Part shown: positions 27,101 to 38,134 of the stretch, one piece after another
How the letters are laid out: each line of letters begins with the position of its first letter
Position numbering within the stretch: the stretch's first letter is position 1
Origin: Talinum fruticosum
Taxonomy: Eukaryota; Streptophyta; Magnoliopsida; Caryophyllales; Talinaceae
DNA length: 64,000 nucleotides
NCBI GenBank assembly: GCA_021018815.1
Contig: JAITYX010000002.1
Span: 9,269,001 to 9,333,000, forward strand
Direction: 5' to 3'
The notes under the pieces: model-generated
The model's database searches: none
Told to the model about the DNA's origin: nothing
Seen by the model: only the letters and a program-made list of their open reading frames with translations
Made by a program: the position numbers and the translations under genes

Positions 27101-29809
27101 GGAATCTGGCGAATTAAAGGACCATCTTGGGACAGTTATATGCTTAAAGTTGTGAGCATAGATTTAAAATGTGGGTGTTCCTTGACAAAAATAGCCGCAT
27201 CGGAAAGATTTCTCAAGATGAGGGAACCTCATTTTCGCCTAATGATGACCTTGAAATGAAACGTGATTGCCACATTAGAGCGAGTTTGCCATATCGTGAC
27301 CCAAACCACATTTTGAATCACTGGCTGTGAGCATTAATGTTGGCAGTGGTGTATTCCGATGATTAAAATGTTGAACAGCATAGTGTCAGTCAGTGATGTG
27401 AATTGTAAAATTATCTAAGCTGTTGGATGTAGATAACTAGAATCCCAATTATCAAAACGGAGTTATCTTCTAGATATATTGTGAAGTAACCCCTGCAGCC
27501 CAAAACACCCGAAGTAGCCAGGACCTTAGGGTGTGAATTTGGATTTGGGTAGTGGTAATATGAGCACTACTTCCTGAAACCTTGGATAATGATCATGTTT
27601 TTGCCAAATTTCCATGAACTTGGTTGTTCCCCAGCAAATAACGCCAAACAGACTTGAATGGAAAATTTGCATATATTTTGCTACTGTAGCATTTTCATGT
27701 CTGTGGCAATTATATTACTGGCATGCTAGCACCCCCGGGCTTCTAACTTCTAGGAAACCACCGGTGGTGGTAAGATTATCAAACTTGCTTTTCAATTTGA
27801 GAGCCATTGTAACTGTGGAGCGTGATCCTTATATGATGTGTGAATAGCGAGGGCAATTACCATCAAGTTTCTATGCAGGGAATCAGCATCACCTCAGCTT
27901 CAATCCAAGGGGACAAATATTTGGTTGCTTTTGGTGGATACAATGGAAAATATAACAACGAGGTAAGACCTAATCTTTATTATGGAGGCTTTACAAGTCA
28001 TTGATTTTACCTTGGGGCCTGAATGTGCCTGCAGTTACAAACCTGCAATCAGCTCTTGTATGGCCCTGTTTTCTTTTCCACAATGTTGGCTTTGTGCATG
28101 TCCTCTTGTAAGTTCAAAGCAAATCTTATGTTATCAATTTTAGATTCCCTTAAAAAATTTGGGTCTATCTATGCCCTAAGTTTCAGGAATCTGCTAAATG
28201 TTTTGGAATCCACTGAAAACTTCAAACCATATAATTCTGGGACAAAGTGAACTGTATGATCTAGTACTTCATTGTTTGAATTTGTTGGAATTTTCGTAAC
28301 TCTAGTACCAAATAGATTTAGTGAAATAAAGGCGTAATTTTGTTATGCTAGCTGATGTTTCTGAAAAGTAGGAGATATTTGCACTTTCATACTGAAGTAT
28401 GCCAACAGTAAGGACTACCCTAACATAACTGCAATCTATATCATGCACTAGGCCACATCATCTTAGTAAATTCATTATTCAGTCGACCTTTTCTGGTATT
28501 AGGGCTTGTTTTGCATTCAGTTCTTTTAGTTCCTTTTTTTTTTTTTTGGGGGGGTACTATTCATGGGAACACTCTAGGGAAAACTTTCCCCTCCTCTTAT
28601 GGGATTTGAAGCTCGAACTTGTCATCCAGTATTGAAATGGGTTTTCCATAGTTCTTTTGGCTATTGGGCATTTCCAGTATACAAAAACTGTGAGGATAGG
28701 TTCGTATTGCTCAAGGTGTTGTAGGATTGCCAGTTATGAACTTTGGTCTCTTCTATTGACTTCATGTTTTACCTATTTTTGCAATTTAATTTTAGGTATT
28801 TGTTATGAGACCCAAAATCAAGGAGTCTATTCCTCGGAAGATATATCAGTCACCAGCAGCAGCTGCAGCAGCAGCATCTGTTTCTGCTGCTTACTCAATT
28901 GGTTCAGGGAAGACAGAGTGCCTCAGACAGGAAGTTTTTTCTGATACTGATGAGACAAAAGAAGCAAAAAGGCTGTTGGAATCATCACTTGCTGAGGTGA
29001 GGGAAGAAAATTCTATGCTCCAAGGAAAAATTGATGATCTCAATAGTACCCATGCAGAATTGTCCAAGGTATCTGCATTCTCCGGTGGTCATCTTCTGTC
29101 TTATATGATGCCATGACTTTGTCTTATAAACATTTTGAAACTGATTGGTGTGCTTCTAATAGGAACTTGCTTCTGTCCAAGGCCAACTGGTTGCAGAGAG
29201 ATCAAGATGTTTTAAATTGGAGGTTTGACATTCTGTGTTTGTTTTCCCCCTACTGTAGTTGTGTTTTGTGAACCTAGAAGGGAATGATTTAATTTGGGCA
29301 TGGGTCAAACAAAGTCAGAATGGGATGATGAATATTAGCGTTCAGTTGGGTTCAGGTTGTGTCATCTCAGGCTAACTTTCCATTTGGTCTCTGTTATCAA
29401 TTCGTGTGGTAAGATTGCCCTGACATTGTAATTACGGTCAGGAAACTTTCAATTCTGTTCAGACCGGGTTAGGTCATTCTGGTTCAGGCAAACTTGGGTT
29501 GTATTATTTTGGGTTTATGTCAAGCTCAAAAAGTCATTTTTGCACGGGTGTTTTTGTTTTCATTCCAAATCTAAGCAGTTTTATTATCGGATTCCTACAT
29601 TTGTTCTAACGGATAATTAAATTTTTAATGTCCATCAGGCTCAAATAGCAGAGGTCCAAACCATGTTAGCATCACTGCCATCAATTGAAGCCGAAGTGCA
29701 ATCACTTCGTAAGGAGAAATCTGCACTTGAGCAAGATATGGAGCAAGTTAAAGCAGACCAGAAGCTAGGTTCTGGCGGTGTTTGGACCTGGTTATCTGGC
29801 GCTGCATAG
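24200..29809 (+). CDS. kelch-repeat protein with C-terminal coiled coil (At5g04420 / ACBP4-like, no ACB domain)
   Basis: Thirteen exons: 24200-24310, 24884-24961, 25053-25172, 25271-25333, 25430-25491, 25616-25755, 25849-25975, 26748-26862, 26965-27053, 27879-27962, 28796-29068, 29163-29222, 29639-29809. Length is about 497 residues. Six kelch blades occupy roughly 35-335; examples are KLYISGGSRNGRHLSDIQVF, LIMFGGEDMHRKLLNDIHIL and YLLVFGGCSHATCFNDLHVL. An Ala-rich linker and a coiled coil (about 385-490) follow, ending GVWTWLSGAA. The fold resembles the C-terminal part of acyl-CoA-binding ACBP4/5, but the start MAGGDEAVDVANWYSSLAYD shows no ACB domain, so lipid binding should not be assumed. 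The beta-propeller and coiled coil suggest a protein-binding role (inference). Exon 4 has a frameshift at an A6 run: as written the next exon opens with a stop, and one added A restores both frame and phase. Confidence 0.88.
24422..24451. repeat. short inverted repeat in first coding intron of kelch gene
   Basis: GGTGCACCCTG at 24422-24432 pairs with CAGGGTATTGCACC at 24438-24451 (three-base bulge, five-base loop). TGCACCCTG recurs downstream near 24553. Probably a relic of a small transposon end; too short to call a microRNA precursor. Confidence 0.45.
25283..25288 (+). other. apparent 1-base frameshift in kelch gene (A6 run)
   Basis: As written the exon reads VVWGKKFLLLMGNQRVLVIS and the next exon starts with TGA. 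With one more A it reads VVWGKKILIIDGQPKSSSYF, exits in phase 1, and joins to VRSLDLEAQQFG, a normal kelch blade. Confidence 0.85.
26374..26475. repeat. dispersed repeat copy 1 (kelch gene, intron 7)
   Basis: Contains GTGTCGGACAAGAGTGTTAG, then a TTGG(A/C)TTTGGCAAT-like core and a later AAATGAAGTCCAA. A diverged copy in the same orientation lies in intron 10 of the NADP-malate dehydrogenase gene. Likely a decayed transposon fragment. Confidence 0.5.
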
Positions 29810-31800
29810 GAGCATTCATTAGAGAATCATTGAATAGTTATCGGTCCTTGGTATTAGTCCCAAACATAGACTGATCGTGTTGCTAAAGAATTCATTATGT
29901 GATCCTTAGTTCTCCATACATAGCATGATTCTAGCAAGTTCCTTGATGAAAGATGAGGATATGGACACCATTCCATTTGATTGCGCCGACGATTAAGTTT
30001 CACAAATTCAGGTTCATTTTTGGTTATACATTTTTCTTAATATAGGCTTTGGTTATTATTTGTGAGTGAACTTTCTGATCTTCTTGTCTTCCAATACCCG
30101 GGTCGCGACTTGCGGTCACTGTATTATGAAGTTCAGTGCAATTTGGACTACATGCTTGTTAGTGACTCAGCAGCACCTTATTAGTAGAGCAATGGATGAA
30201 TATTTGAGATATTCTTTTCATTTGAGTTTATATATGGTTGTTATTGATGTAATGCAAATCATTGAGACATCCTGTGGACATGATTAAGTTGTTTGTCAAA
30301 TGCAAAATATGGCCTGAACCAAAATTCCTTTTGTTTAAATGAGACAGGGTTCAATGGACTGACCAAGATTGATTTTCACGGTTAGGCCCCCAGCATTAAA
30401 GTATTAGGGCAATCAAAATTTCACACCACAAAACAAGCAAAAGGCCCTTGGATTTCTTTCTAACAAGAGTTAAAATAAATGGTATTTGATTTTTTTAGTA
30501 TATAGGATATAAAGGTCGATAATATCCTTAACATAGATAATGGTTGTATTCATTGACATAGATTCCCTTAAAAGGTAGATGATTCACATTGAGACTTGTA
30601 AAATTATATAAAAAATGTCGAATTTAAAATAGTTTATTCATTACCAAATATATATATAAAAGATTTACGAATAATTACTATGAAAAAGAACAAATTATAA
30701 GGGATAAATGGGGAAAAGTAGTATTCTGTGAGGTCCAATTTTGAATATTTGTTGATGACAATAATGTTATAATTATAACAGAAGTAATATCAAGTGTACA
30801 GAAATATCATTGTTTTTCTCTCTTATACTTTGCCTTAATTTGATAAAGATAATTTTATATGTATAATAGAGACGGAAAGAGAGAGAGGAAATATTGTCTC
30901 GGGGAGACCTTTCCAATTATGTATATTGTATACATGAAGATATAAGCTTTGTCATAGATCAAACAAGTACTTGTTTGGGGAAAAAGAAAACCTTAGATTC
31001 ATTTGATTTTTTTAAAATTATTAAAGTCTATTTTAATATAATTTAAATAAAATTTTACGTAAACTTAAAGCTCAAATAAAAAATAAAAAATAATATATAG
31101 ACTATATTTTACTAATCTAATAGATTTAAGTATTCGCATCAGATCAAAATTTGAATATGCAAATATATGGTATAATTTGTAGATTACAAGACTATAACAA
31201 GGGTAATAAATTGGGCATCTTTCATTGCGACCCTGATAAATGAGTACACTAATCGTCTAGAAGAGTCTCAGAGAGAGCCAAATCTAACCCACAACCAAAT
31301 CCCACCCCTCTTTCCACTCCACTGCGCCTTATGAATAAGAACCCTCCAAGTCCACCTATGGCTAAAGGTCAAGCAAAAAGAATGTTGTTTTTTTGAGGGC
31401 ATACAAAATTATCCAAAAAATGCAATCTTTTTAACATTCCTCCCCAAAAAGTGAGTGTGTGAGAGTGTATAAGTCAAGAAGGTGAAATCCAGCCTCACAG
31501 GAGTTTCAGATTTGAGATTTCATTTGGATTAGAGTATCTATGACAAGTGTCCTATGCATGGCCTTAAATTTGCATTTCAAATGATCTCCATCCCTGTCTC
31601 TCTCTTTCTCGCCCTCTATCTCTCTCCTCTCTTTGTTCTCTTCCCACCATCTCTAACATCTCCCTCCAAAGTCCAAAACTTCCCCCTCTCTCTGTCTCTC
31701 TGTAAAATTTATCTAGAACAGGGCAAAGCAGAGCTGCCCTGTTTTCCTCTTTTTCTCCCCTAAAACCCGACTTGTTCTTGTGTAAAGTTTCTCTGCTGCC
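29810..31800. other. intergenic region between kelch and NADP-MDH genes
   Basis: Kelch 3' UTR in the first few hundred bases, then AT-rich spacer. A pyrimidine-rich leader (about 31595-31700, mostly TCTC/CTCT) follows just before the MDH start codon. A TATAAG at 31468-31473 is a possible TATA element about 330 bases upstream of the ATG. No gene seen. Confidence 0.55.
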
Positions 31801-32273
31801 ATGGCGGTGGCAGAGCTTTCTCCTTCCTATAAAACCCAACTTAAACCTTCACAGCTTTCGTCCCTGTCATCTCGCCTCTCCGATCACCGTAAATTTTCTG
31901 TTCAGCTTCTTCCTCGAGCGGCAAGAACTGGGATTCGGTGCTCAGTTGTTCAGAAGTAAGCGTTAAATAATTCCTGTAAATTTTTGAGTAATTGTTGCGA
32001 AGATTTTCTGGGTATTTCTTAGAAGTGCTTTATTGTGTTTTTCAGCCAAGTTCAAGCTCCTGTTGTTGCTCCCCCGCAAGAGCAGAGTGGCAAACCTGAA
32101 TGCTATGGAGTGTTTTGCTTGACATATGATCTAAAAGCTGTAAGCCTTTTGCAAATTTTGGGATTAACTTTGTTATGATCGGTGCCATTTCTTGCCAAAT
32201 TATTTGTGCTGTTGCGGATTGTTTGTTATTGTTTGTGTTTGAGTGGTATCTGATGAAGGTTAGGTTACTTTTT

Positions 32274-32314
<41 letters not shown>

Positions 32315-35300
32315 ATATTAGGGCAAGCAAATATGTGTATCTATGTGCAAATCCTCATTGTGAGAGAGGACAAAAATCGACCAAAGATGGCACATTAACA
32401 TAGACATGGCAAAACACTTATCACCACAACTCTGAGTTGCGAGCTCCATATCTAGGTAGTCTTACCCTATAAGCATTCTTGCTATTAGAGAGACCGATTC
32501 CAAGAAAACCACTAATTTTTTTTCCATAAAGCCATTTGTTGAGTTGAATCTTCTAGTGAATGAGCTAATAGTATAAATAGATGTTTTAAGATCAGCGCCT
32601 GACTGAGAAGGTGCACAGATTTGAATGTTCTTCAGTCTGAGGTATTGTTCCTAGACTTACAAGATGAACTATCGAAATTGTTTGTGCAAGGGTTTTGGAC
32701 AGCTTCTTAATTCGTAGGTGATATTCCTTATATTGCAGTAAAGTTGTTGATTGCGAGTTCAATAAAGATAATCTAACATGGTCGTAGTTGTCTTCATGGA
32801 AAAAGAAAAAAAAAACCCTTTGTGGACACCTCCTTAAAGCATATGGTTCAAATCAGACCATTGTTGTATATTTCATTCCCTTTGTTTTTGTACATACCTC
32901 CATGGAACTTATTTCAGAAATTACTTGCTTCAAGTTTAAAGCCACTCACTTTTGAGCAAGTTGCATTAAACTCAAAAGTGTAAATTGGAAGGTTTGAAAT
33001 TGATTGTAATTCTACAGTTGTGGTTATCCTTCTGAGTTAATTTGAAAGCAATTTTCTTCCATATCTAATGCATCTCTACTTAAATGTGCATAGGAAGAGG
33101 AGACTAAATCGTGGAAGAAGTTGATCACGGTGGCAGTTTCAGGTGCTGCGGGGATGATATCGAACCACCTGTTATTCAAAGTAAGCAATATTTCCCTCCA
33201 TGTTCTCCATGTCCCTCTTCAATTTTGTTCTTTAGACCCATAAAGATGTGCATGATTGATGCCCTCAAAAGTAGGTATTAGTTACAAACTACATCTCTTA
33301 GGAATTTGGCCTTATATCCTGTAACTTCTTGTTTTAAAAAGTGTTGCAACGTGTTGTTTACTCGCAGCTTGCTTCTGGGGAGGTATTTGGACCAGATCAA
33401 CCAGTTGCATTGAAATTGCTAGGTTCAGAGCGGTCAATCCAAGCTCTAGAAGGTGGGATTCCCTTTTGCCTGTTTAAGTAGATTAAGGAAATGCAGTATA
33501 CAGATTTCCCACCTTGAAGATAATACAGTATACAACATCTGTAGATCTTACTTACATGATTTCTAAAATGTGAGTTACTGCAGGAGTGGCTATGGAACTT
33601 GAAGACTCATTATTTCCTTTGTTGAGGGAAGTTAGCATTGGCATTGATCCTTATGATATATTCAGAGATGCTGAATGGGCACTTTTAATCGGAGCAAAGC
33701 CTCGTGGACCTGGGATGGAAAGATCTGCCTTACTAGACATAAATGGACAGATTTATGCTGCGCAAGTACGCAAGTTTTTCCCCCTTGGATGATATTATGT
33801 TTCCCTGAGAGGACAGATGATGTCAGTTACCTTGTTGTATCTTTCCTTCTGTATGTAATTGCAGGGAAAAGCTCTTAATGCCGTAGCATCACGCAATGTG
33901 AAAGTCATTGTGGTGGGGAATCCATGCAACACCAAGTAGGATTACCTGTTTTTGTGGCTCAATAATTTCCATATGAATTAAAATCCTGTTGTCCTCTAAT
34001 GATGGATTTCTATGTGGATTGATCTGATAATTGATGCAGTGCATTGATCTGCTTGAAAAACGCTCCAAATATACCTGCAAAGAATTTTCATGCCCTGACT
34101 AGACTAGATGAAAACCGAGCAAAATGCCAGGTAAGTGGAGCCAATATATTATTCTATGACAAGTTTATGCGCTCAAAAGTATTAGAAGTAACAATGAAAT
34201 TGTTGACGCAGTTGGCTCTCAAAGCTGGTGTTTTCTACGATAAAGTATCAAATATGACAATTTGGGGAAACCACTCTACCACTCAGGTGGGAAACAAAAT
34301 TTTAAGTTAAGTGAAGTTCAGAATGCAAGGTATGATATCTCTTTATTGATGGGATAATGGGATTTTAATTTATTTACCCCAGGTTCCAGACTTCCTAAAT
34401 GCCAAAATTGATGGGTTGCCTGTCAAAGAGGTCATCAGAGACCACAAGTGGCTAGAAGAAGAGTTCACCGTTAAGGTTCAAAAGGTGAATAGCAAAAAGA
34501 AGAAAACAATGGATGCCACAACTCAACTGTTGAACCATCATGTTCTGTAGATAGATATATTTTGGAGGTTCAACATTATTTAGTGTATAATCTCCTTGTG
34601 CAGAGAGGTGGTGAGCTAATTAAGAAATGGGGAAGATCTTCTGCTGCATCAACTTCCGTGTCAATTGTTGATGCTATAAAATCTCTTGTCACTCCCACTC
34701 CTGAAGGCGATTGGTTTTCTTCTGGAGTAAGTTCCTAAAACTCCTAAATTATGAGCATAGTAATCTTAGGCGAAACAAATGGAAACTATGTATCATACAC
34801 TTGTAGAATCAACTCAAGAGCTGTACCTGGTGAGAAGAGAAATGAGCTCAAGGCTATGTCACACGGACTCGGCTATACCCATATCGAAATGTCGAGTGTG
34901 CGACATAGGTGTCGTGTTGGACTTGACAATGTTTTGAAATATTTTGTGCATTTTTGGTCTATGATGAAGTGAGTGTCCATACCCATCCATTGGTACTTGA
35001 GGCTAAATGAAGAGTCCAAATAGGCTCAAGGGCCGTAACACAAATCTATAGGGAATGTTTTCCATTTGGCAAATTTTAACGTCTTAGTGAAGGTTTCCTG
35101 AATCGGGTGTCGGTGTTATTTTCACTGTTGTATTAGTTGTAGTAGTAGTAGTAGTAGTAATAGTAGTAGTAGTTTATTTTCTGCTTAGCTGTAAGAGAAA
35201 TTTTTTAGACTCCGGCATCCATGTGTCCTTTAGTGGTTTCACTCTTTTATGCCAATGTGAACATTTTGGAAAGAGTTAGGACTTTGGAGATGGATTTCCT

Positions 35301-36753
35301 GGTACGGTGATTCTGCTATCAGGACAAATCAAAATGTGTTTAGAGGCAGTTTAGAGAGAGCTGGATTCTTCTCTTCTTCAAAACTGCTTCATTCCAAATG
35401 TTGTCTGTAGTTGGCTCTTATCATATGCTGCAAAAGTGTTTCTCCACCTTGACCACCCATGAAATCATATTACTTCTGGACTTTATTCTCATATTTAACT
35501 TGCGGTTTACAAGTGCAGATCATGCATTTCTCTTTTTCTATTTGGGCATGAAACGTCATATAATCTTACAATCAGTATCATTATAATAGTAAACTGAACT
35601 TCCCGGATTATGGTTGGCTTTCTTCCCCACTCCCTTCGCCTCTGGCCCCATGGTTGTAGATTAGAGCAAGTTGCTACTCTAACTCTAATCCATTCTAGAT
35701 AAATATGAATCTCATCCTTAGATTCCTTTTTGATAGTTCTAAACAAAATGAATATTAAAATGAATCAGTTTCAAATGGTATGATCCCCATCACAAAAGAT
35801 GAACTATATTGTACTAGCAAATCCATTCCCTTCCTGCCTAGTCGTGCTTTTGGGAGGATCTTCGTTGCTTCAAAAGTATCTACATACTAATTTTTGGTCT
35901 TAAATGTTGGCAATTATAGGTATATACCAATGGGAATCCATACGGGATAGCTGAGGACCTTGTTTTCAGTATGCCTTGCAGATCGAAGGTCAGATTCTCA
36001 AAGTCTTCAGCATGTTTTCTTAACTAATTTGTGTGTTTCATGTGCCTCCATTGCTGGTAACTGAAAATTTCGACTTCCTTAGGGAGATGGTGATTACGAG
36101 CTTGTCAAGGATGTTGTATTTGATGACTATCTTTGGAATCGAATAAAGAAGGTATGCTGTTCAAAAGCTCAAGAATATGATTCTGACTTTGGTTTCTTCA
36201 TATGTGAGATAAAATTAAACGATACGGAGTACTTGGCAAGAAGGATAACAACAATTACTTTCTTTGGAAAGTATTTCACTGCTAAAATATAGCCCTCATA
36301 TAAATTTTCCAATTTTTCACAGAAAGTTGAGGAAAAAATTTACCTTTTTTTAGAAAAAAAGAAGGGAGGATGATAGGGTTGCTCAAAACCAAACAACTCT
36401 CGTCTGTGGAAAAACTGAAATATGTATATGCATTCTCCTAGAAAACCATCTTCCATCCCTCATCCACAAATGCACCCATAACTATTCCCAGTTCACTGGC
36501 TATTTTAACTGATTGGGGCTTATACAGACTGAAGAGGAGCTCCTGGCTGAGAAGCGATGTGTGGCGCACCTGATTGGAGAGGTATGTACACTGCCACTAT
36601 ACAAGCATTCCATGCGTTCCTGTTCTCTTTGAACAATAACATATCACATAATCATTCTGATATCATCATTTCTGGTGGTTCTCAACTCTCTTTCAGGGTG
36701 TGGGTGTTTGCGAGCTTCCTGCAGGGGACACTATGCTTCCCGGAGAAATGTAG
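31801..36753 (+). CDS. NADP-MDH: NADP-dependent malate dehydrogenase, chloroplastic (EC 1.1.1.82)
   Basis: Fourteen exons: 31801-31955, 32046-32139, 33094-33180, 33368-33452, 33584-33765, 33865-33935, 34040-34130, 34212-34286, 34383-34484, 34604-34726, 35920-35988, 36083-36151, 36528-36581, 36697-36753. They give 437 codons plus stop, the usual family length, with no frameshift. The enzyme reduces oxaloacetate to malate with NADPH in the stroma, feeding the malate valve. Residues 1-50 are a transit peptide. The Rossmann motif is [24 protein letters not shown] after the second strand fits NADP rather than NAD use. [22 protein letters not shown] and the catalytic-His segment [12 protein letters not shown] are intact. 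Both thioredoxin-controlled cysteine pairs are present: Cys71/Cys76 (ECYGVFC) and Cys412/Cys424 ([18 protein letters not shown]), with the 5- and 12-residue spacings of the sorghum enzyme. Light activation through thioredoxin is therefore expected. Confidence 0.97.
32275..32310. repeat. (AG)18 microsatellite in NADP-MDH intron 2
   Basis: Perfect dinucleotide run, a likely length-polymorphic marker. Confidence 0.95.
34893..35030. repeat. dispersed repeat copy 2 (NADP-MDH, intron 10)
   Basis: Shares order and spacing of motifs with 26374-26475: GTGTGCGACATAGGTGTCGT, GTTGGACTTGACAATG, and later AAATGAAGAGTCCAAAT. The two copies are diverged and in the same orientation. Confidence 0.5.
35139..35173. 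repeat. (GTA)n microsatellite in NADP-MDH intron 10
   Basis: About eleven GTA units with one TAA interruption at 35158-35160. Confidence 0.9.
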
Positions 36754-38134
36754 ATATTATATATCCAGCACACTGCCACACAACCCGAAATTGCTACTGT
36801 GTTGTGATCACTGCTTTGTCGCGAATAAATGCCACATTGCTGCAACACTCATATAGTGTAAGATAAATGGCTGATTTGGCCTTTCTCAGAGGAACATTTT
36901 ATTGTAATTGCCTTTGCCGTCATCAGCGGAGTAGACAAAACTATGTGCTATCAAAATCGAAGTTGGTTGTATTGGTGTGCAAGTTATGGGGGTACTAAAA
37001 ATTAAGTTCAAACAGGCAGCTATTCAAATATTAGGTTATGAGTCCGCTCATTTCAAACTCGGATTATTCATTTGAATTTCTCAAGTTTGATTCACTACTT
37101 CTAGTAAAATTAGTGGCAATTTAGATTGTTTCTCAATTTATATTAAAAGATATAGAGAAGTACATTCAACCAAACAAAGATTTTAAAAAATTGTATTACA
37201 TGGATGTCATTTATTCAAAATTTGTAATAGATATTTCCTTTTTTCGATGATTATTTGGATATTACCTATGAATTACCTTCGATTTCTCAAGGACATTAAA
37301 GATTTTATTTATATTTTCTACTTATTAATTGTATTGGGATTTGAGAGCAAGTATCTCAAGGCTTTTAAATAACAATGCTCGACACACTACTCTGAACTAC
37401 ACTAAATCATTTCGGAATTCACATACTGTACTTAATTTTTAAAAAATAATACTAGTAAGCTTCAAAGAAGGCAAAAAAATTTTTTAAAAAAAAAACACCA
37501 TACACTTGCTTGCGAAGTACAACTACCTTCCTCAGCCCATAAGCGAAAAAATCACCCAAGAAATGTGTCAAAAACCTCCTGAACTAAAATACTGGAACAG
37601 CCTGCATATTCCATTCGATAGAACCCGAAAGAAAAATAAGCATACCACCTGAGAACTAGAACCCGATATGACAATGGAACCCTTTTTTGCAAATGGATAA
37701 CTAACCACACCCTACAATCCAAGAGAATGAAGCCCCTGTACTTGTCTCTTGATCAATCAATTAGCACAGGACGGAAAGGGGGAGAGGGAGGAGAGAAACC
37801 TAGAGAGTAAATTGGGAATCACCAATATGATATGAGATCAACTCCTGCAGACCATCCACAGCTGCACTGGCATGCCGCCGCCCCAACAACAATATGAATA
37901 TAACAGACAGCACATAAATTTGTTGATCCATTACAAGAAAATTTAAAAAGAAAGAAAAAAGATAGAGATGGTCAGTATTAATAATATCCAACACCTACGT
38001 AGAATCAATTCCCGGTTTGATCCTGGGCAGTCACACACATTCAAAAATAAAATTAGAAGTCCTATATATGAATAACTATGATTATCTCATTCCTCTTTCT
38101 TGTGTGGTCTGAGGCTTCACAAGGTGGCTCCTAC
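36754..38134. other. intergenic region between convergent NADP-MDH and NAC genes
   Basis: Holds the two facing 3' UTRs and AT-rich spacer, including a run of A/T homopolymers near 37435-37495. No gene, RNA or element could be supported. Confidence 0.6.

Noticed and set aside
31564..31839. Antisense frame over the NADP-MDH leader
   Set aside because: Produced by the CT-rich leader (Glu/Arg repeats); no independent evidence.
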